From contig CAKSIW010000031.1 of assembly GCA_934463175.1 (NCBI GenBank), positions 1 to 27,973 on the forward strand: a DNA stretch of 27,973 nt, written 5' to 3'. Each line of letters starts with the position of its first letter. Position 1 is the stretch's first letter. Of this stretch, positions 23,696 to 27,973 are shown one piece after another. The notes beneath the pieces were generated by a model, which saw nothing but the letters and a program-made list of their open reading frames with translations, did no database searches and was not told where the DNA came from. Source of the DNA: an uncultured Clostridia bacterium. Its GTDB lineage: Bacteria > Bacillota > Clostridia > Monoglobales > Monoglobaceae. A program made the position numbers and the translations under genes.

Positions 23696-25501
23696 ATGAA
23701 CGAATATCAGAAAAACATACGCAATTTTTCAATCATTGCACATATAGACCACGGAAAGTCAACGCTTGCGGACAGGCTTCTCGAAAAGACGGGCGCACTG
23801 ACCGCACGTGAAATGCAGGCGCAGATTCTCGACAACATGGAGCTTGAACGCGAACGCGGAATCACAATCAAGGCACGCGCCGTCCGCCTTCTTTATAAAT
23901 CCGAAAGCGGCGAAAAATATGTGCTGAACCTGATTGACACCCCCGGACACGTTGACTTCAACTATGAGGTGTCACGAAGCCTTGCCGCATGCGAGGGCGC
24001 GGTGCTGATTGTTGACGCCGCACAGGGAATTGAGGCTCAGACTCTTGCAAACACATATCTTGCGCTTGAACATGATCTGGAGCTTGTTCCCGTCATAAAC
24101 AAAATTGACCTCCCGAGCGCACAGCCCGAGGTTGTCAAACAGGAAATTGAGGACGTCATCGGCATTGACGCTGAGACCGCACCGCAGATTTCGGCAAAAC
24201 AGGGTATCAACATTGAAGCCGTGCTTGAAAAAATCGTGGAGCTTGTCCCCCCTCCGTCGGGAGATGAGACCGCACCGCTCAAGGCACTGATTTTTGATTC
24301 ATATTACGACAGCTATAAGGGCGTCATTGCATATGTCCGCGTCATGGACGGAACTCTCCGCGCAGGCGATACAATCCGCATGATGGCAACCGGCAGCTGC
24401 TTTGACGTGGTTGAGGTCGGCTATCTCCACCCGATGGGAATGCTCCCGTCCGACTGCATAAGAGCAGGCGAGGTCGGCTTCATTGCGGCAAGCATAAAGA
24501 ATGTTCGCGATGTCCGCGTGGGCGACACGGTCACAACCGCAGACGGCGGTGCTGACGCGCCCCTGCCCGGATATAAAGAGGTTAAGCCGATGGTATATTC
24601 GGGAATATATCCCGCAGACGGCGCAAGATACAACGACCTCCGCGACGCTCTCGAAAAGCTTCAGCTCAACGATGCCGCACTGCAATTTGAGGCGGAAACC
24701 TCAATTGCACTCGGATTCGGCTTTCGCTGCGGTTTTCTCGGTCTTTTGCATATGGAAATCATTCAGGAACGTCTGGAGCGCGAATATAACCTCGACCTTG
24801 TCACAACCGCACCGTCGGTTGAATATATCGTGAACAAAACGGACGGCACCCGTCTGACCATATCCAACCCGACAAACCTCCCCGCTCCGCAGGAGATTGA
24901 CTTCATGGAAGAGCCTGTTGTGAGCGCGTCAATCATGACACCTAAGGAATTTGTCGGCAGTATAATGGATCTTTGCCAGGAACGCCGCGGAACATATATC
25001 GACATGACATATCTTGATGAGACACGCGTGACACTGGAATATGAGCTGCCGCTCAACGAAATTATATACGATTTCTTTGACGCGCTCAAATCACGCACGC
25101 GCGGCTATGCGTCATTCGACTATGAGCTGAAGGGCTATCAGCGTTCGGAGCTTGTCAAGCTTGACATACTCTTAAACGGCGATCCCGTTGACGCGCTGTC
25201 CTTCATTGTTCACAAGGAAAAGGCATATGCACGCGGACGCAGAATTGCCGAAAAGCTGAAGGAATCCATTCCCAGACAGCTGTTTGAGATTCCGATTCAG
25301 GCGGCAATCGGGAGCAAGATAATTGCGCGCGAAACCGTCCGTGCAATGCGCAAGGACGTTCTTGCAAAGTGCTACGGCGGCGACATCACGCGAAAGAAAA
25401 AGCTGCTTGAAAAGCAAAAAGAGGGTAAAAAGAGAATGCGTCAGGTCGGCTCGGTTGAAGTGCCGCAGGAAGCATTCATGTCGGTTCTCAAGCTTGATTA
25501 G
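23696..25501 (+). CDS. lepA: Elongation factor 4 (LepA), back-translocating GTPase
   Basis: This 601-aa translational GTPase acts on ribosomes under stress and in initiation or assembly. It shows all G motifs: G1 AHIDHGKST (15-23), the G2 region with RGITIK, G3 DTPGH and G4 NKID. EF-G-like domains II, III and V and the LepA-specific C-terminal domain (ending RMRQVGSVEVPQEAFMSVL) follow. Length equals the family norm. The ATG at 23696 has GAGGAAGGA upstream, supplied right at the boundary with the family C array. It is followed 23 bases later by hemW, a common pairing in Bacillota. No clear promoter could be picked out in the repeat array before it. Confidence 0.98.
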   Translation: MNEYQKNIRNFSIIAHIDHGKSTLADRLLEKTGALTAREMQAQILDNMELERERGITIKARAVRLLYKSESGEKYVLNLIDTPGHVDFNYEVSRSLAACEGAVLIVDAAQGIEAQTLANTYLALEHDLELVPVINKIDLPSAQPEVVKQEIEDVIGIDAETAPQISAKQGINIEAVLEKIVELVPPPSGDETAPLKALIFDSYYDSYKGVIAYVRVMDGTLRAGDTIRMMATGSCFDVVEVGYLHPMGMLPSDCIRAGEVGFIAASIKNVRDVRVGDTVTTADGGADAPLPGYKEVKPMVYSGIYPADGARYNDLRDALEKLQLNDAALQFEAETSIALGFGFRCGFLGLLHMEIIQERLEREYNLDLVTTAPSVEYIVNKTDGTRLTISNPTNLPAPQEIDFMEEPVVSASIMTPKEFVGSIMDLCQERRGTYIDMTYLDETRVTLEYELPLNEIIYDFFDALKSRTRGYASFDYELKGYQRSELVKLDILLNGDPVDALSFIVHKEKAYARGRRIAEKLKESIPRQLFEIPIQAAIGSKIIARETVRAMRKDVLAKCYGGDITRKKKLLEKQKEGKKRMRQVGSVEVPQEAFMSVLKLD

Positions 25502-25524
25502 GAAAGGATTTTCGGTTAGGAATC

Positions 25525-26643
25525 ATGAAAAAAACGGGGATTTATGTTCACATTCCGTTCTGCAAAAGCAAGTGCGGATACTGCGATTTCAATTCATATG
25601 CAGGGTTGGAGAGCATGATTGCCCCGTATTTTTCTGCTCTCAGCGAGGAAATCCGCAACTGCGTCGAAAAGTGCGAAATCTGTGCCGACACGGTTTATAT
25701 CGGCGGCGGAACGCCAACCTGCGTTGACACGGATTATCTTTGCGGTCTAATGAAAAATATTTTTTCTTCTTATAAGATATGTGACGGCAGTGAAATAACC
25801 GCCGAATGCAACCCCAAAACCGCAGATGAAGAAAAGCTGCGCACTATGCGCAGGTCGGGCATAAACAGGCTGAGCATCGGGCTTCAGTCAACCGATGACG
25901 CCATGCTGCGGATGCTCGGGCGGATTCACACCTTTTCGGATTTTCTTGAATGTTTCCGCAGCGCAAGGCGCGCAGGGTTTGAGAATATTTCGCTCGACCT
26001 CATGTATGGGCTTCCGAACCAAACAGCCGATGGCTGGCGTGAGACGCTTTTGCGTGCGGCAGAGCTTGGCGCGGAGCATATTTCATGCTATGCGCTGAAG
26101 CTGGAGGACGGGACGCCGCTTGCGGCGGCAAATCCGCCCGTTCCCGATGATGACACTGTTGCGGATATGTATGATATGTGCTGTGAGATTCTGGCACAAT
26201 TCGGATATGAAAGATATGAGATTTCAAATTTTGCAAAGGTCGGCGCACAGTCGCGGCACAACCTGAAATATTGGCGATGTGATGATTTTCTCGGTCTGGG
26301 AGCAGGCGCGTTTTCCTGCATGAATGGTGTGCGTTTTTCAAATGAGCCGTGCGTGGGTGAATATATTAAATTGATTCAAAACCGCGGAAGTGCGGTTCGG
26401 CAGCGGTCGGAGCTGACTCCGTTTGACCTGATGAGCGAGTTTGTCTTTTTGGGGCTGAGGTGCGCGGACGGGATTTCGCGCCGGGAGTTCAGCCGCCGTT
26501 TCGGACGTGATTTATCGGAAGTGTTCGGAAAACAGATTATAAAATATGAAACAGGCGGATTTTTGATTTCAGAGGGAGATCGGCTTCGGTTTTCGGATAA
26601 AGCCTTTTTTGTCAGCAATGCAATTTTAGCGGACTTCACATAA
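25525..26643 (+). CDS. hemW: HemW-like radical SAM protein (heme chaperone)
   Basis: This 372-aa radical SAM protein has the CxxxCxxC cluster motif at C13, C17 and C20 (FCKSKCGYC), followed by the SAM-binding GGGTPT segment and the HemN-like C-terminal domain. HemW proteins bind heme and are proposed to insert it into apoproteins; older annotations call them oxygen-independent coproporphyrinogen III oxidase. The start at 25525 has TTAGGA upstream, 23 bases after lepA. In many Bacillota hrcA-grpE-dnaK follow; here the gene is instead followed by a terminator hairpin and repeat elements. Confidence 0.95.
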   Translation: MKKTGIYVHIPFCKSKCGYCDFNSYAGLESMIAPYFSALSEEIRNCVEKCEICADTVYIGGGTPTCVDTDYLCGLMKNIFSSYKICDGSEITAECNPKTADEEKLRTMRRSGINRLSIGLQSTDDAMLRMLGRIHTFSDFLECFRSARRAGFENISLDLMYGLPNQTADGWRETLLRAAELGAEHISCYALKLEDGTPLAAANPPVPDDDTVADMYDMCCEILAQFGYERYEISNFAKVGAQSRHNLKYWRCDDFLGLGAGAFSCMNGVRFSNEPCVGEYIKLIQNRGSAVRQRSELTPFDLMSEFVFLGLRCADGISRREFSRRFGRDLSEVFGKQIIKYETGGFLISEGDRLRFSDKAFFVSNAILADFT

Positions 26644-26648
26644 AAAAT

Positions 26649-26685
26649 GGGTTGCGGGGGAGTTTCCCCTGCGACCCCTCTTTTT
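26649..26685 (+). terminator. Terminator of the lepA-hemW unit
   Basis: Arms GGGTTGCGGGGGA (26649-26661) and TCCCCTGCGACCC (26665-26677) pair over 13 bp with two G-T wobbles, followed by CTCTTTTT. The stem resembles the family D hairpins that follow. Confidence 0.85.
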
Positions 26686-26815
26686 ATGCCTCCACACCTT
26701 TTTATGGAAAACAATGTTTTTCAAACCATTTTTTTGTGGAGATTTCCCACGCCCTTTTTACGAGGCGGTGCCTCCAAGCCTCTTTTTATGGGGGCGCAGC
26801 CCCCAAACCCCCTGC
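26686..26815 (+). repeat. Family D hairpin series downstream of hemW
   Basis: Several short modules stand in a row, each a hairpin followed by a second copy of its 3' arm and often TTTTTA: GGAGATTTCCCACGCCC, GAGGC-GGT-GCCTC-CAA-GCCTC, and GGGGGC-GCA-GCCCCC-AAA-CCCCC. A closely related series is found in reverse at the right edge (27848-27973). No gene is seen. Confidence 0.8.
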
Positions 26816-27145
26816 GCGCCGTCATTAGTCATGTGTCGGAATCGCTTTGCTCGAACACCGAATTTTACGAGCAGCGCGAGTAGGGCTCCCAAAAAGCGGA
26901 GGCGTTGCCGACGCTTTTTGGGAAAGAGGAGCAGCCAAGCTCAAAGTGATGTCCGACCGACAAGGGAGGACTGAACATAATTGCTTGCGCTGCTCCGACG
27001 CCGCACAGATTAAAGCCGCAATCAGCGGCTTTGCTGTGCTGAAACGCACGCACATTTTAACGAAATTGATTGATTTGTGCGTGCGTTTCACGTCAAAAAT
27101 CCATGTTTCTCGCAAAATCCGACATCATAACCAATAACAAGGCGC
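26816..27145 (+). repeat. Family B element, copy B2 (330 bp), downstream of hemW
   Basis: It has the same terminal inverted repeats as the other copies (GCGCC...AGTCATGTGTCGGA at left; CCGACATCATAACCAAT...GGCGC at right). A family C unit is nested inside (about 26879-26990), bounded by GAGCAGCGCG and TGCGCTGCTC. The two core stem-loops follow it: CACAG...CTGTG with AAAGCCGC/GCGGCTTT, then GAAACGCACGCAC/GTGCGTGCGTTTC. Confidence 0.87.
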
Positions 27146-27173
27146 GTTTTCTCAAATTTTTCCAATTTGTCTC

Positions 27174-27202
27174 TTGATTTTTTTCTCATTATGTGTTAAA
27201 AT
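27174..27202 (+). promoter_or_regulatory. Promoter of the structured leader and small ORF
   Basis: TTGATT (27174-27179) and TAAAAT (27197-27202) have a 17-base spacer in an AT-rich context; the predicted start is near 27209, at the base of the first helix of the structured RNA. Confidence 0.72.
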
Positions 27203-27206
27203 AGTT

Positions 27207-27368
27207 TTGCGACATAAACAATATTTTTTTCATGTAAGTATAGGATTTTGCCTATGGCAAAAACGTATACTCTATTTTCTTATACTTGCATGAAGTAAAG
27301 AGGTTTGTGTCGCAACAATCGGAGTTATGCGTTTTTCGGTGCGTAGCTCAATGCTGCGCACTTTTTTT
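27207..27368 (+). ncRNA. Structured small RNA or leader ending in an intrinsic terminator
   Basis: A 13-bp closing helix (27207-27219 with 27303-27315, one wobble) encloses an 11 x 10-nt internal loop, then a 14-bp helix (27231-27244 with 27279-27292, two wobbles) and an apical hairpin TTTTGCC-TAT-GGCAAAA (27246-27262). A terminator follows. The rod with a symmetrical central bubble recalls 6S RNA, but it is shorter than usual, so that identity is only a possibility. Alternatively it is a regulatory leader of the downstream 70-codon ORF. Confidence 0.6.
27339..27368 (+). terminator. Intrinsic terminator upstream of the small ORF
   Basis: GTGCGTAGC and GCTGCGCAC (one wobble) form a 9-bp stem with loop TCAAT and are followed by seven T residues. 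Confidence 0.85.
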
Positions 27369-27413
27369 ATTGCGCGGCAAGATAAAAAATTACCAATAAA
27401 GGAGATATGAAAA

Positions 27414-27626
27414 ATGGCAACAACAGGAAAACGTGTCGCGGCATATTATAAAGATATGTATTTGAGTTTATTTAATGATGTCACTGACGCAATTGGAGAA
27501 ATTGAAGATGCTGAAGAAAACGAAAAGGTTGAAAGAGCAAAAGAAATTTTAATCCGTGCACAACAGAAATGTGAGGAAATTATCATTTCCAAGGGAAAAG
27601 AAAAAGCTGAATATGAAACGGAATAA
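27414..27626 (+). CDS. Small charged hypothetical protein (70 aa)
   Basis: A good ribosome site (AAAGGAG, 12 bases before the ATG) supports translation. The product is rich in Glu, Lys and Ala with predicted helices; residues 20-60 (VTDAIGEIEDAEENEKVERA and on) look amphipathic or coiled-coil. No signal peptide, membrane segment or known domain is seen. Its DNA is clearly more AT-rich than lepA or hemW. It lies 45 bases after the leader terminator, between two family B copies in opposite orientation. I do not recognise it. Confidence 0.6.
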   Translation: MATTGKRVAAYYKDMYLSLFNDVTDAIGEIEDAEENEKVERAKEILIRAQQKCEEIIISKGKEKAEYETE

Positions 27627-27649
27627 CAACAGAGAAAACCATAAACACC

Positions 27650-27847
27650 GCGCCTTGCAAAAGGCTTGATGTCGGATTTTGCGCGGAACATGAATTTTTA
27701 ACGTGAAACGCACGCACAAATCAATCAGTTTCATTGAAATGTGCGTGCGTTTCAGCACAGCAAAGCCGATGATTTCGGCTTTAATCTGTGCGGCATTAAA
27801 AATTCTTTGTTCGAGCAGTTAATCCGACACAAGCCTGACAGCGGCGC
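27650..27847 (-). repeat. Family B element, copy B4 (198 bp), reverse orientation
   Basis: It has the short form, like the copy at 6342. One inner end shows GATGTCGGATTTTGCG and the other TCCGACAC, between GCGCC-type outer ends. Stem-loops are GAAACGCACGCAC/GTGCGTGCGTTTC and CACAG...CTGTG with AAAGCCGA/TCGGCTTT; the latter differs from other copies by a compensated C-G to A-T pair. Confidence 0.85.
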
Positions 27848-27973
27848 GCAGGGGGAATGGGGGCGATGCCCCCATAAAAAGAGGTTGAGAGGCAATGCCT
27901 CGTAAAAAGGGCGTGGGAAATCTCCCGCTAAAAATGGGTTTGGGAAATCCTTCACATAAAGAAGAAAGCTTTT
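27848..27973 (-). repeat. Family D hairpin series at the right edge (reverse orientation)
   Basis: On the minus strand this reads like the series at 26700-26815: GGGAGATTTCCCACGCCCTT, GAGGC-ATT-GCCTC-TCAA-CCTC, and GGGGGC-ATC-GCCCCC-ATT-CCCCC. By analogy with the other three sites, a minus-strand gene should end just beyond the right edge of the window. Confidence 0.75.

Noticed and set aside
22978..23732. Overlapping 146- and 213-codon minus-strand ORFs
   Set aside because: They lie in the B and C repeat block, translate the same repeat several times in different frames, and have no start signals.
26816..27847. A composite transposon with its own transposase
   Set aside because: The two B elements are opposed, but no transposase or recombinase ORF lies between them; any mobility would depend on an enzyme elsewhere.

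Overview
The window looks like a chromosomal segment of an anaerobic Gram-positive bacterium of the class Clostridia (Bacillota). The evidence is a PTS HPr protein, rubrerythrin, S-layer-homology (SLH) proteins, an ECF transporter S subunit, the lepA-hemW gene pair, the dxs-tlyA-nadK-recN order typical of Bacillota, and strong Shine-Dalgarno sites with consensus-like sigma-A promoters. No phage, plasmid or CRISPR genes are seen. The species cannot be named from the sequence.

Layout. (1) 1-1000: the end of a tandem ~202-bp repeat array (family A), an HPr-like gene, and a highly folded intergenic element before a convergent ABC-F gene. (2) 1006-10550, minus strand: a long operon-like block read from right to left. 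A near-perfect promoter drives a ~620-nt structured RNA, which I identify as OLE RNA from its size, folding and context. It is followed by its membrane partner oapA, then dxs, tlyA, nadK, recN, a small RseC-like cysteine/membrane protein and an ABC-F ATPase. A block of repeats separates tlyA from nadK. (3) 10570-14975: rubrerythrin (minus), then ftsH with an unusual tandem-repeat leader, a YjdF-like membrane protein and an ECF S component (plus), closed by a strong terminator. (4) 15025-15865: three tandem 200-bp family A repeats abutting the 3' end of tRNA-Gly(CCC). (5) 15865-21430, minus strand: a cell-envelope group of a 998-aa SLH protein, a U32 peptidase-family protein and an SLH-amidase. 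(6) 21716-27973: galE, lepA and hemW separated by repeat blocks, then a small AT-rich cassette with a promoter, a structured leader RNA, a terminator and a 70-codon ORF.

The most distinctive content is non-coding. Besides OLE, the window carries several repeat families. Family A has ~200-bp tandem units, each with two hairpins. Family B has ~200-330-bp elements with terminal inverted repeats and two internal stem-loops whose base pairs change in a compensatory way between copies. Family C has ~115-130-bp GC-rich units stacked directly upstream of the ribosome sites of nadK and lepA, and also nested inside two B copies. Family D consists of G-run/C-run hairpins with a duplicated 3' arm, lying between a stop codon and each B element. 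D and B keep the same order and orientation relative to the upstream gene (tlyA, galE, hemW), so they look like directional 3'-end elements.

Functionally, the OLE/OapA complex (known in relatives as a membrane ribonucleoprotein linked to magnesium and stress responses) leads an operon for isoprenoid precursors (Dxs), rRNA methylation (TlyA), NADP supply (NadK) and DNA repair (RecN). FtsH handles membrane-protein quality control. The SLH proteins and amidase serve the cell wall and surface layer. All assignments come from reading sequence and motifs; no database search was possible.
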